A DNA stretch of 64,000 bases from Gnetum montanum (taxonomy: Eukaryota; Streptophyta; Gnetopsida; Gnetales; Gnetaceae), in contig MNCI01014495.1 of assembly GCA_015680685.1 (NCBI GenBank), positions 519,279 to 583,278 on the forward strand, read 5' to 3'. The stretch's first letter is position 1. Every line of letters starts with the position of its first letter. The notes under the pieces were generated by a model. It searched no databases. It had not been told where the DNA came from and saw only the letters and a program-made list of their open reading frames with translations. A program made the position numbers and the translations under genes. Shown here in pieces: positions 20,601 through 32,786 of this stretch.

Positions 20601-21886
20601 AATGTTACCTTGAATTGACAAAGGAAGAAAATTAGCTAGAGAATCTTTGTAAAAAACCACACTACATCAAAACTTCCAAATAGCATAAAAAATAAGAGGA
20701 TGAAAATAACACCAACTATGAATTTGAAATCCTTGAAGTTGAGAAATATCACCAAATAAAACTTCATTTAATCTTGATTGAAAACCATGTAAATACCTAC
20801 TATATCAAGTCCAAGAGCTATGAGCAAGGGAACAAGCAAAAAAACAATGGATGAATGTATCTTCCATGTTGACAATAAGACATCTTGGGTCATAAACACC
20901 CAAATAAGAGCACCAAATACCAATAGGCAAACCTTAATGAATTAAGTACCATAGAAAATATCTACTTTTTGGAGTAGTGGCATTTCATATCTTCTTTGCA
21001 CATTGTGATTAACATTCTAAAGATAATTAAATCTTATCTAAATATTACTATTAGAACTAATAAGAGTATACATAATCTTGGGCCAATATGAAAAAAAATG
21101 ATGGTCATTAATCCAAGAAAAATCAAGAAAACCATTATGAGAATCTTGAATAGCTAAACTTCTATCCAAATTATCTAACAGCTCAAAAAATGTAAACTTT
21201 TTAGAAATATTAATGGTATAGAGACTTTGACACTCAAACTAACTAATTTAGTAATCATGTATGTGAAAATGATGCAGCATGGTTCATGGTTCACTAATAG
21301 CCCATGGTTCATTAATATTTGGAAGCCACCAAGTAGAAAGCTTATCAAGCATAGAGGTAGAAATAGTAATATTATTGAAGATTTAAAAATCCCTAATAAA
21401 GCTCCAAGCCTTCCAAATATGCTTTATGACAATAGAGCCTAATATAGTAATGCCTTTTGGAAAAAGGATCCAATTTCAAAAATAAATAAATATCTCTCTA
21501 ATAACCACTACCTCTACGCTTACCTATCTAAATGAGCTTTTGAAAAAGAAGTTTCTAAGACTCTCTATAAGATAACCATTTAACTACCCATTTGACACAT
21601 AAAATAATACCTTGCTTATAACAATTCATCAATCTTAATCCACCATCCTCTTTGTAAGAAGTGCAAATATCCCATGCAACACAACAAAATCTTTTTCTAG
21701 AATGATTGCTACTCCAAAGAAAATATTTCACCACCTATGCAGAAATACTAGAAACTCAACATGAAAAACAATACACATGAATAGCTTGAATGATATGCTT
21801 ACAAACAATAAACTTACCAACCATTGAAAGCTTCTTGTTCTTCCACTTAATAAGTTTTTGTTCAATTTTTTTTTACTATAACATCC
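20600..21886 (-). pseudogene. Second L1 LINE, 3' part (zf-RVT)
   Basis: On the minus strand the order thumb, WEDK-like, zf-RVT (about 21000-20700) is visible in broken frames, for example NFKDFKFIVGVIFILLFFMLF. This is much more decayed than the first LINE. It stops at the CATCC target duplicated by element B and resumes at 29193. Confidence 0.55.
21882..21886. repeat. Target site duplication CATCC, left copy of element B
   Basis: CATCC precedes the LTR start and recurs at 29188-29192. Confidence 0.85.
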
Positions 21887-22916
21887 TGATGAGTGACAAG
21901 ATACCCCTACACTCAACCATACGAATACGAGCGTAGCACGCATGATCTGGTCGAACTCCATAGACTAAGTGCCTACACGCCCCATGGAACACTTAGGGTT
22001 AATCATTCGTTGTCTTCCCAGACTTACGTGTAGTTGTCACGGTGTATGGTTAAGTAAGTCCAAGGTATATGATTTTTATGGTCTTTTCTGTATATGTCTC
22101 CTATGCTAACACGATGAAGGGTTGAGAAACTAATTACTAACTCTAACTAATGAACTAAGTCTAAATTACCTAGCATCAGCATCCGTTCCCACTTTGAACC
22201 GATGCAACCGTGGCTACCAAATGCTAATTGTTACTGGGATCACCACGCGTAACGCACGTGCTCGAAGTGGTCGTACTGAGGCACTTAACTAGGAGGAAAG
22301 GGTTGAGAGAATCTAATCTAGCCTAAGTGTGATGAGCATCCGTTCCTTGATTATCTGTACACATCCTGGTGCACGGCTACGACTGGGATTACCAAGCGTA
22401 GATCCTAGGTACGCCACTGGGTGACCAAGTAGTCACACTTAGATGCTCATAATCAAGTCATACTCATTCCGTGTTGCGATGAGCATTCGTTCCTTGATTA
22501 TCTGTACACATCCTTAAATGCTCATAATCAAGTTGTACTCAATCCACATTACTAGGAGATAAGGGTTGAGAAGGAAAACAGTAAATAACAATAAATAAAA
22601 TCCTATTCCATGCACTGCAAGGTTTATCCGAAAAGCTCATCTTTATTTCCGTACACAAACTTGTGTTCAGGTACAATGTTTGCTCGAATAAAGATCCGTT
22701 CACTTTGGGACTCCTACTACAGGCACATGGAAAATATTCTATCTCTGGAGTGATCAATCTACCAGAGTTTCCCTACTTCTAGCCTAGGATTATCAAACAA
22801 GGGAGAGCCGCCTCTTATTTATAGATATGATGGCACACTGCGATATCACGTACGTGATATCGTAGGGGAATACGCGATATCACGAGGGATGTGATATGCG
22901 ATATTGCGTCCCATCA
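21887..22916 (-). repeat. Element B 3' LTR (left)
   Basis: 1030 bases, about 110 longer than its partner, because the segment around gatgagcattcgttccttgattatc occurs twice (near 22333 and 22480). TATA on the minus strand is at 22823-22816. GATATC palindromes cluster at 22838-22910. Confidence 0.85.
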
Positions 22917-24930
22917 TACCCCCATGACTAAATGAAAACTCGTCCTCGAGTTCATTACAATAATATCTGGAAGGTATGGGATTATTGACTCAGTGGAACT
23001 AATGGGATGACATGTGAACAGATCAACATTACAAGACACAACAACACTGGTATTCATGACAATAAGAGTGAATACCTAATTACATTGACATCAGGCCTCA
23101 TTTGGCAGCTTGAGAGAAAGAGAGAGAGAGAAAGAAGTGTTGCTGCTGCCAACGCCAAGATTGCACCTTTGGTTATCCATCCGTAAGTGCGCCATCGATC
23201 TTGCTCCTTGCCTAACTGCTTCCAATACTGTTCCATTCCAAGTGTTTTCTCCAGATCCAATCTGTTGTTGTATAATCGCCATCTGCACACACAACACAAT
23301 CATATATTAGCAAGGGTAAATGAATCATCATGTAATTAATACCTTACTTCAGTGTAGGTCCATTGGCTAGCTTGTGGTATGGCTAATTGTGGATCTAGGG
23401 ATGTATTAATGATGACTACCGAAGGTGTAGGGGTTAGGAAAAAATTAAAAAAAAAATCGAGGCTAGGAGAAAATCAAAAAAATCGGGCCTCGTACCCCCA
23501 TGACTAATCGCGAACCTCCAGTAGCATTAGAATGGAGAAAGAAAGAGGAACAAGAAACATGAGGAAAAAGAGACAACTATAGCATTGATGAAATGGATGT
23601 CGAGATGGAAATAAACAAAATAAAATTAATTTCAAAAAATGTTAAGGGAAAGAATTTAACTAGTGCACCAAATAGGAATGTCAATGGGTCCTTCCCAAAG
23701 TAGGCTCATGCCCTTAATGCCCTGACAGACCCACATTCAAAGAGTCCGTAGGCTCTGGGAATGTCATTTGGAACAAGAGATAAAGTCTTAACCACAAGAA
23801 TTTACCAAAAAGAAAATAATGCATCAACCAAAATATACACTAATGATACAACTGACAGTGAGGTGAAGAATGGAGAGAAGAGAATGGAATGGAATCCCAA
23901 GAACAAGGTGGTGTATAGCCCCTTGTGTATTTCGTGATTAATGTGACTTGGCAAATCTCATTCCAAATCTAGCCTCAAACCAACCACATCCAGTGAATTC
24001 ACATCAATGCACTTGGCCAAACCATCCACTTGAGTAACAAGAATGCATCTCCAAAGAGCTACCACCATTTTGATGAAACAAATAAGAAGAGAATGGGAAG
24101 CCAGAAGGGCCTTAGTTAGAGGGAACATTTTTTGGTTCCATAACAAGTGCTTGTAGCCCAAGTTTATTTTGTCTAAGGGGTGTGCTTTGAATTCTCACTT
24201 TCTCTTTTTTTTTATGTTTTATGTTTTTATGCGTGAAAACCACACCATGCAAAGAATTTATTATTTTTATTGTCTCAGCTTCCGATAATTGGATAACATC
24301 GGAATGGGAAGAAAACTCAAGAAGAAAACATCCAAGCACCCAAGAGAATGGCCAACACAAAAGCATCAAGTTTCCTTGAAGTCACACCTTTTTCAAACCT
24401 TGAGTCCTTCCTTAGTTTGAGAAGTGCCCAGTCACCGATTCGTTAAAGTTCTTATTAGAAAGGAACTATACATCTCTAAGCCAAGAGAGACCATAGAAAC
24501 TAGTGGATGGATGGATGAAGTGAACTCATTGCCTGCCATATCAAAAGAAACATACCTTAGTATTAACATTGTGACTTAAAGGTAAAAACCAAACATTAGC
24601 AATCAACATGAAAATAGTTCATACCATCACGAAGAACACTTATTGGGTGACAAAATTACAGGGTGGATAACACACGCAAACAAAAAATGAAAAAGTATAA
24701 CGATGTTGTAAAACAAAAACAAGAAGAGTTAAAGAAATTGTAAAATAAAAACGTGTAAAACAAAAATGTGTAAGACAAAAACTTGTAAAAAAAAACCTTA
24801 AAAAGAACTGAGGGCCCCATATGATTAGCATAGGTGGCCATCTCCCCCATGACTGAATTGCAAGGGAGAGATTTGAAATAATGAACTTCTATTTGAATTT
24901 TGTAGAAGTGCCCAACTCCTCCCAATTGAT
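22917..24930 (-). other. Element B 3' untranslated region with pol deletion scar
   Basis: No coding frame of note. On the minus strand the words gggggagatggccacctatgctaa and caatgagttcacttcatcca match C at 57340-57375 and 57745-57765, identifying this as post-integrase sequence. A GA-rich microsatellite lies at 23113-23143. The polypurine tract is next to 22916. Confidence 0.6.
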
Positions 24931-24949
24931 GATCTTAGGTTGAGGGGTG

Positions 24950-25530
24950 GAAGTTGGCGACGCTCATATTCCAACGTGTCTATGCCTTCATTATTGGCAT
25001 GGTTTGTCTCCTTAGTTCATTCCACACATATTTGTTTGCTCTTTCGAGTAGCTTTCAACCATGGGGTGTCTACTACTTGTTGTGTGGTTGCTACATACAG
25101 GCATCTTTGTTTCAAAGTTTCAAGGGCACACCTATTACATGGAGGCATTTCCTCCATGTCATCACCCAATGAATCATTGTATGTGATACATGGAACTTTC
25201 TTCTTCTCGATCTTTCTATAAATATTTATCTTAGATATCTGCAAGGAAAGATCGCAGATCCCTAGGTACGCATCTATTATACTTAGCCATGACCTTCCCA
25301 TTATAATTGGGAAGCCCCCTTTGTTGGTGTTGACTTCAATCACCAGGAAATCAGCTGGGTAAGACCAACCACATACAGTGGTGACAATGTCCTCCACCAA
25401 TCCCAAGGGAATGATGATGGATTGTTCTGCTAGCTCTAGTTGAATGTTGTTCTTTTTAAGTTGGGGCAGGTTCTAGGCTTGATACATTTCTCGTGATATT
25501 AAATTGACTCCGGAACCTGAGTCAAGAAGA
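24950..25530 (-). CDS. Element B protease
   Basis: Retroviral-type aspartic protease with catalytic ALLDSGSGVNLIS intact (about 25515-25475), flap region GLVEDIVTTV and PIIMGRSWL as the ILGR-like motif. It cleaves the gag polyprotein. One in-frame stop follows EMYQA. The frame runs on from gag without a clear boundary, as in Athila polyproteins. Confidence 0.75.
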
Positions 25531-28125
25531 GCCTTATGTGGTTCATTCCTGGCAATTTGTAAATAGATTAAGGGGCTTCTAGGATCAGTTAGTTTCCTAG
25601 GAAAATGGCCTACCTTGATCCAGTCGGTTACGGTATGCATTAACATAACCGTATGTGTAGAGCTCTATTGTTGGACTGAAGGGTGCTTCGAAGTGTTAGA
25701 TGGTGGAGGAGTGTACATTGGCTCAACCGCTTGTTGTTGCGAGAGTTTTTCTGGGCTTTTGGTTCTGAAGAAAGGTCTTTTCTTTTTACAGTTGTCAGAA
25801 CCAGCAGCAGGTTGAATATTTACAGCTTTCGTAGCATTACATTGCTACAGTTGAGCGAGGAGTTCCCCTTGCATTTTTGGAGAAGGAGGTGTTATGGGAA
25901 CTACCGATGGAAGAGGTGCAGATGGAGTTGGAGGATGGTAAGTATGTGGGGTGCCTCCTGGAGGAGGAGTCCTCCTAAAGTAGTCTCGAACTTGGTAGTG
26001 ACGTTGGGGAGTTTTGTGACCCATAGAGTCACTTGGAGAAATCGGCTGCTGCACATAATAACCATATGGATCGGGCTACCGATAAGGGTACTATTGTGTT
26101 GGCCGTGGCATCCCCCATGACTATGGGTATTGCCACTACTGATGTTGTCCGATGGGTTGTGGTGGAGTTCCACTTGGATAGTACGTTAATCGTTGGTGGA
26201 ACTGTCTTGGGTTACCTTGGGGATAAGGTAATCCTCGGGGTGTTTGCTATTGGTTGGGTCTTGGGTTAAGTGCATACACCCCAGACTCTTGTAGATGTGA
26301 GATGATTGGACAACATCCCTTGGGATGATCATAATGGAAGATCTCACATCCACTGTCATCATTTGTATCTGAATCCACAACTTCATCTGAAATAGTAATT
26401 TTCCCCTTACCCTTATTATGTGTAGGGCTTAAATTCCTCCGCTTTGTCTTATCTTTGTCACTACTTCATTCCTCCTTAGACTCTTATATAATTTTCAAGA
26501 CAATTTCAAGTCTAGATTCTAAGGACTCCCACAATTGATCCATCTTAGCCGATACTTCTGTTCTTAGTTTTTGGATCGGCAAGGTTTTTCTATTCACTAA
26601 CTTTTCGAGTGGTGACTCATCCTCTTCATTGCAAAATTTCACTCCCTTCTTTTGAAGGGAGGGATCACGGTTGTATTCTTCCATACTTTGACTTTTTCGT
26701 AGCTCACCTTCTTCTTTTACTACTTGTTCCAACAAGCGATGTACTTCATGGACTCTAAGTTGTGATAGCCTCACTTGGGCATAAGTCCTAAGGGTTCTTC
26801 TAGTCTTATGCCTTAGCCCATCTACAATGTGGTGGAGTTGATCCCACTATGCATAACCATGGCCCAAGCAATGATGTAACAATGTGTAGTAGCAAGCCAT
26901 GGTAGCATCTAAGGGTTTGTGATTACCTTGCTTCCATCCTTGGATCTGCTTACGCAAATTAGACACTTAGAAGTACGTTTGATACTTATTGTTGAAGAGT
27001 TCTAACATCGTACTCCACCTCCTGATGGTTTCCGGTTCTAAGGACCAGTACCAACTCTTTGCTTCCTTGGTGAGTGTCCTGGGAAACAACTTAGGTTTTT
27101 GCCACTCGTTTTCTATGTTTTGCAAGGCGTAGGCATCATGGAATGCCTATAAATGATTTTGTGGATCAGCGTTGTATCCCCCTTCAAAGCGTGGGATGTT
27201 ATTCATATCTAAGTGTTTGATCCAACTATCTTTTAAATGCCTTGTGGGAATTCTAACAGCCTCCATTATGTCAAGCATACTCCGGGTTGCAAGTAGGGGC
27301 TCGTCATGATCATATCTTTCATGACATCTATGATGTCTTCATTGTTCCCTACTTTCCCTTCGTTCATGCCCTTGTCCTCTTTCTCGACTCTTTCATCGAG
27401 GTCTCTCATTTTTCTTACCTTTATCCTCACCGTTATGTTCGTGCTAGTTGCACCTAGATGTGGAAGGAGAGGGTGAGTGATGAGATGAAGGAGAAGAGGA
27501 AGGAGAACCATCGCCATGATGATGCCTCCTACCTTAGGCTGCTACGGCCCCGATTGTGATGACGATCTAAGTGCCCGTCCTTATCATGAGTTCTTGTTCC
27601 CTTTGTGAATAGTTGGTGTTCACGAGGATCAAAACCAATGTTATGTATCGTTGAGCATAGGTTTTGATACCCCACCTCCTCACTATCATTAGGAGGGGCA
27701 ACATCTCTGATTTCGCTAAGGACGTGCGGGACCTATTTTCCCTTCAACAGTGTATGTTGGCTCTCCTACCTTAAGTTCCTCATACGTTGTAAAGCTGTGG
27801 GATGGTAATCCCTTATGTCAAAATTTTCTGCAACGTATTCAGCATACAGTTCTATCATGCCAATTTGTGCCAAGGCACAGAGGAGCATGTTTGGGACTGA
27901 TTGACCTGGAGGTAACACAATGTTACCTTGCAAATCCCTCCAGTGCATCTGTTCATCTTAATGGAGGATAAAAGTAAAATTAGGAATATACTCATCGGGA
28001 TGAGTATATTCCACCCTATATTGTTGAGGAACTGCCGGATTTAGGTTATGTGTTTTTGATTGCTGACTATTCTTTGTATTGTCCCTAGGTGGTGAATTGC
28101 TCTTGTGAGAAGAAGAAGAAGACAT
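25530..28125 (-). pseudogene. gag: Element B gag
   Basis: ATG 28125-28123 begins MSSSSSHKSNSPPR. Landmarks shared with element C: DEYIPNFTFILH, WRDLQGNIVLPPGQS, RSMLDIMEAVRIPTRH, KHLDMNNIPRFEGGY, AFHDAYALQNIENEW, PRTLTKEAKSWY and IQGWKQGNH (retrotransposon gag core). Then come KKGVKFCNEEDESPLEKLVN, GCEIFHYDHPKGCC (knuckle-like) and a Pro/Tyr/Gln-rich tail. About ten in-frame stops, nearly all at Trp, Gln or Arg codons, break a frame that is otherwise kept. Gag forms the particle. Confidence 0.75.
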
Positions 28126-28248
28126 TGTGTCTTATCGGTGTGCTAATTACCCATTATATAATTTTTATTTTAATTAACCCGAAGGTTCATTTAGGCTCCC
28201 AATGATGTGAGTGATATCCTATGTTCTATTTAGTGCACAAACACTTAG

Positions 28249-28267
28249 TCCCCGGCAACGGTGCCAA
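28249..28267 (-). promoter_or_regulatory. Primer binding site, tRNA-Asp type (B)
   Basis: Minus strand TTGGCACCGTTGCCGGGGA directly follows the LTR end CATCA. It is complementary, with one change, to the 3' end of plant tRNA-Asp, the primer typical of Athila. Confidence 0.8.
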
Positions 28268-29187
28268 TGATGAGTGGCGAGATACCCCTACACTCAACCA
28301 TATGAATACGAGTGTAGCATGCGTGATCCGATCAAACTCTACAGACTAAGTGCCTACACGCCCCATGGAACATTGAGGGTTAATCATTCGTTGTCTTCCC
28401 AGACCTACTTGTAGTTGTCATGGTGTATGGTTAAGTAAGTCTGAGGTATATGATTTTTATGGTCTTTTCTGTTTATGTCTCTTATGCTAACAAGGTGAAG
28501 GGTTGAGAAACTAATTACTAACTCTAACTAATGAACTAAGTCTAAATTACCTAGCGTCAGCATCCGTTCCCACTTACTGTACACACCCTGAACCGATGCA
28601 ACCGTGGCTACCAAATGCTAATCATTACTGGGATCACCAAGCATAACGCACGTGCTCGACGTGGTCGTACTGAGGCACTTAACTAGGAGGAAAGGGTTGA
28701 GAGAATCTAATCTAGCCTAAGTACGATGAGCATCCATTTCTTGATTATCCGTACACATCCTTAAATGCTCGTAATCAAGTCGTACTCATTCCGCATTACT
28801 AGGAGATAAGGGTTGAGAAGGAAAATAGTAAATAACAATAAATAAAATCCTATTCCATGCACTGCAAGGTTTATCCAAAAAGCTCGTCTTTATTGCCATA
28901 CATAAACTTGTGTTCACGTACAATGTTTGCTCGAATAAAGATCCGTTCACTTTGGGACTCCTACTATGGGCACATGGAAAATATTCTATCTCTGGAGTGA
29001 TCAATCTGCCAGAGTTTTTCTACTTCTAGCCTAGGATTATCAAATAAGGGAGAGCCACCTCTTATTTATAGATATGACGGCACACCGTGATATCATGTAT
29101 GCGATATCGCAAGGGAAGACACGATATCGCATACGCAATATCGCGAGGGATGCGATATCGTGACCCATGCGATATCGCATCCCATCA
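28268..29187 (-). repeat. Element B 5' LTR (right)
   Basis: 920 bases. TATA on the minus strand at 29070-29063. Upstream in the element's sense (29077-29187) there are at least six GCGATATCGC-like palindromes. Confidence 0.87.
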
Positions 29188-29192
29188 CATCC

Positions 29193-29799
29193 TATAAAGT
29201 TTTTAAAGATCCACCAAAGGAAAATGGAATGCCTCATAATTTGAAACATTTGGCTATTCTAAGAAGCAATAAGATTTAGACAAAGCCCATTCTTGAATCT
29301 CCTTATTGAAAAAGATAGAAGATTTAGACCAATTCATTTAAGAGCCTAAAAATCTGCAATATTGATCAACATGTTAAAAAAGATGATCTGTAATAAATTT
29401 ATCATTTTTTATCATAAAAAGAAGTCATCTACAAAATGCATATATAATAAAGTAGGAACACTATTTTCAATAAAAATGCCTTGTAGTAAATTATGTTCCT
29501 AGTCCTTCTGTATAACATGACATAAAAAATTTGTAGCAAGGATGAAGAGATAAGGAGCAAGAGGACAACCTTTCCTAACTAAGCATTCAAGCTTGAAGTT
29601 CTTAGTAATGCCAAAATTTGTAGCCACAAATGCATTAGCATCTACAAAAAAAGACTTTACCATCCTAATAAATTTTTAATTAAAATTATATTTGCAAAGA
29701 CAAGTAATAATAAACTACCATTCAATTCTATCTTATGCTTTATCATAATCAAGCTTCAAAAAAGCAATGTCTTAATTGGAATTCTCAACTCACTGTATA
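29193..29799 (-). pseudogene. Second L1 LINE, RT part
   Basis: Minus-strand fragments in RT order: FLKLDYDKA-DRIEW (about 29750), RKGCPLAPYLFILA (about 29590-29540), then FVDD (about 29410). It is the upstream continuation of 20600-21886, separated by element B. Element C cuts it at 29804. Confidence 0.65.
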
Positions 29800-29804
29800 C
29801 CCTA

Positions 29805-30567
29805 TGATGATACATGATATATCAGGTAGCTACATTAATGCATCCCCATCAATGCATCTTAAATGTGTTGACACATATGTGTTAATGAGGTAGCGTTGAT
29901 GCATTCCTGAAAATGCATCTTAAATGCATTGATGCATCCTTGTCAATGCATCCTCGTTGACACATCCTCGTTGGCACATCCTCGTTGATATAGCTAAATG
30001 CATTAACGCATCCCCATTGACACAATGCTTGTATTTTCTTATAAATATTTAAGCACCTGTTGTGTATTTAGCATCATTTGTTTAATAGTATAGCCAAACT
30101 CTTGCAGTTTTATTCTATAATCTTAGTAAGTAGTCAATGAGTGCCCGTAGTATAGATTTGAGTCAATTTTACAACATCTTATTTGAGTGGCATTGTACCT
30201 AGACAAATTCCATGAACAACAATAAGATCAAGATTGATTTCTATTCATTACAATACTTTGACTTAGAATAGATTTACTTTCACTGTAATTTATTTTCTAT
30301 GTACTTAATTAATATTTACGTTTCCATGCACATTAATCAATTGGCAAAATGAACATGACCAGTTTGAAGCAGAAACATGTATTCACTTGGTAATCTGAGC
30401 AATGTTATTGCTTGGTTCACCTAGTAGCATAACACTTGGTAATCCCAATAGTGGGTACGTGAGTTTAGGACATGTATGGCAAGCTGGAAATGGACACTCA
30501 TTACCCTTAGGATAGTTTAGAATTTATGTTCTTGTTATTAATTATATTAAATAATTAATTTTCATAT
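29805..30567 (+). repeat. Element C first 5' LTR-like unit (truncated)
   Basis: Starts TGATGATACATGATATATCAGG, close to the 3' LTR start TGATGAATCATGGTTTGTCAGG. It has TATA at 30040-30047 and the block acatgtattcacttggtaatc (30375) that recurs at 31018. It stops before the usual LTR end. Three perfect-to-near 14-bp repeats of catcctcgttgaca lie at 29949-29990. Confidence 0.55.
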
Positions 30568-31451
30568 TGATGAGTTGCATTTTGGTTGCATTGACGAGGC
30601 CCTCTCATGCATGTAATGATGCATTGATGAGGTTCCATCGATGTAGGATATGCTTTTTAGCTATAAATACATGCTCACCAGCTGCATTTATGGCAACAAG
30701 ATTTTAGTAGTAGCTAAACCCTTGTAATTTTTACATTTGAAAGTTAGAATATTTCTCCTGAGTGCTTGTACTAGGATTTATTGAGTGTACGGATCTTTAT
30801 TCGAGCATTGTTATACATAAACATGACAGTGTGCGTGGCAATAAAGACAAGCTTTTTAATAAACACTGTAGCATTTTGAATGGATAAAATATTTCACTTA
30901 TGCATTTAATGTTTTGAATTAGTTATTCAATATTTCCTAATAATTAAGCTAATTAAGATAATTAAGTGAGATAAGCTAGATAGATTAAATACATAAGTAT
31001 GACCTCTTCAAGCGTAACATGTATTCACTTGGTAATCCCAGAAGTGTTAGTACTTGGCACACCTAGTGGCATAGCGCTTGGCAACCTAGCAATGGATACA
31101 TGGCTTTAGGATGTGTATGGAAAGTGGAATGGATGCTTATGTTAGAATTAGTTAGAGACAAGTTAGTTAGTTAATTTAGATTAGTCATTAAATTACTCTA
31201 TCTCTCTCTTTCTTCAAGCATCCAAAAACATAAAACATAAAATGATAAAAATGATATGTCTTGATTACTCTTAACCATTCCATTATGCTTCACAAGTATA
31301 ATTGGAAAGACAATAAATGCCTTGAGGGCAAGGCTTACTTCCTAGAAGACTAGTGCACTAGAAACTATAAAGTCCATGGAATTTGATCAGATCGTGTGTG
31401 AATGCTTTGTGATTCATATGGTTGGACATAGGGGTACCTTGCTACTCATCA
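30568..31451 (+). repeat. Element C second 5' LTR unit
   Basis: TGATGAGTTGC... to ...ggggtaccttgctactcatca, about 884 bases, near the 896 of the 3' LTR. TATA at 30662-30669. Its end matches the 3' LTR end ggggtacctcgccactcatca and is followed by the PBS. Confidence 0.65.
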
Positions 31452-31469
31452 TTGACATCATTGCTAGGA
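31452..31469 (+). promoter_or_regulatory. Decayed tRNA-Asp-type primer binding site (C)
   Basis: TTGACATCATTGCTAGGA is the site seen in element B with four or five transitions (G to A, C to T) and one missing base. It confirms the LTR end at 31451. Confidence 0.6.
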
Positions 31470-31569
31470 TTAGTGAATATTATTAATATTGTTGGACGAA
31501 CTCAAGGTCAACATCACTCTCACACAACATATAGCTACTAAGCACATGGATAATTTTAATTGTTGCAAA

Positions 31570-32786
31570 ATGTCTTCTTCCCACATGCATGAAGATGTTA
31601 AACCACCAATCCCACAAGAATCCAAAGTGGTATATACTCATCTAGATGAGTATGTATCAAACTTCACCTTCATCCTACATTACGATGAACAGCTACGATG
31701 GTATGATATGGAGGGTAACACCATATTTCCCCTTGATCAATCTATGTTGAGGATGTTATTTCAAACCCTTAAAAATTTAGGCATCTTGGATCTTCACAAG
31801 GAATACGTTGTAAATAATCATAACACTCAAGACTTTCATCCCACTAAAACACAATGTAAGTGAGATTAACACTAGGCAAAGCACCATGAGTTTACAAAGG
31901 GAAAACATTTCACTAATCCCTTATTCCTTCTAAATCAAGATGACAATGAGGATCCTTCCTTTGAAGGTTCTCAACATGAAGATTCTCCACCCCCTATTGT
32001 TGGTAATGAGGGTATGACCCTGAACCTACAATTTTCTATTCATAAACCAAGTTTGAGAAAAAGTGACAATCAAGGTAGGGACTCAGGTAACATCACAATA
32101 GCAAAGGATCTAAGGATGGTGGTTGTAATGAATAAAGAGGTGGTGGCGGACACCATGGTGGTGGTGGCAATCCACCTTCCTCTTCATCCTCTTCATCTAA
32201 TTCTGAACATTCCTCTTCATCTTCTGGTTCTCATAAAAATTCACCATTGAAAAATCGTGATGAAGGTGATCAACAAAACAACAATGACCATCAAGGCTAT
32301 CAAGAATGGAGAGATGATAGAAACCATCATCAACACAATCATGATGATGAACCTTTGTTGGCAACTAGAAGTATGCTTAACATTGTAGAGGTAGTGAAGA
32401 TCCCAACTAGGCATATGAAAGAAAACCAAATTAAGCACCTAGACATCAATAATATCCCACAATTTGAGGGGAGATACATTTCTAATCTGCAAAATCATGT
32501 ACAAGCTTTCCATGATGCCTATGCCTTATAGAACATTCTAAATGACTGGTAGAAACTCAATCTTTTCCCTAGGACACTCATTAAGGAAGTTGAGAGCTTG
32601 TACTAGTCCTTGAAACTGAAATCCATTCATTGATGGAGTACCATGTTAGAGCTATTTAATGATAAATACTAGACATACTCCAAAGTGTCTAGTCTAAGAA
32701 GGAAAATCCAAGGCTAAAAACAGGGAACATATGAACCCTTGGATGCTATCATGGGTATATACTATTCACTCCTACATTGATGCCCT
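31570..32786 (+). pseudogene. gag: Element C gag, first part
   Basis: MSSSHMHEDV, then DEYVSNFTFILHYDEQ and GNTIFPLDQSML aligning with B gag, KHLDINNIPQFEGRY and HVQAFHDAYAL, and the core ending ...YYSLLH where element D was inserted. Several stops at former Trp and Gln codons and frame changes (31860-32250) disable it. Confidence 0.7.
32782..32786. repeat. Target site duplication GCCCT, left copy of element D
   Basis: Pairs with ACCCT at 52415-52419; one transition apart. The C gag frame aligns with B gag on both sides. Confidence 0.7.

Larger units (their letters stand above)
21887..29187 (-). mobile_element. Element B: non-autonomous Athila-like retrotransposon
   Basis: LTRs (21887-22916 and 28268-29187) run TGATGAGTG...CCCATCA as written on plus, and the 5-base target duplication matches. 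The element reads on the minus strand. Just inside the right LTR is a tRNA-Asp-type PBS (28267-28249), the Athila hallmark. Gag and protease follow (28125 to about 24950), then 3' untranslated sequence that aligns with the post-integrase region of element C. RT, RNase H and integrase are absent, cut out between about 24930 and 24870. The polypurine tract CATGGGGGTA adjoins the left LTR. It would need pol from another copy. Confidence 0.88.

Noticed and set aside
24640-24925. Phe-rich minus-strand frames in element B
   Set aside because: Derived from the T-rich post-integrase UTR also present non-coding in element C.
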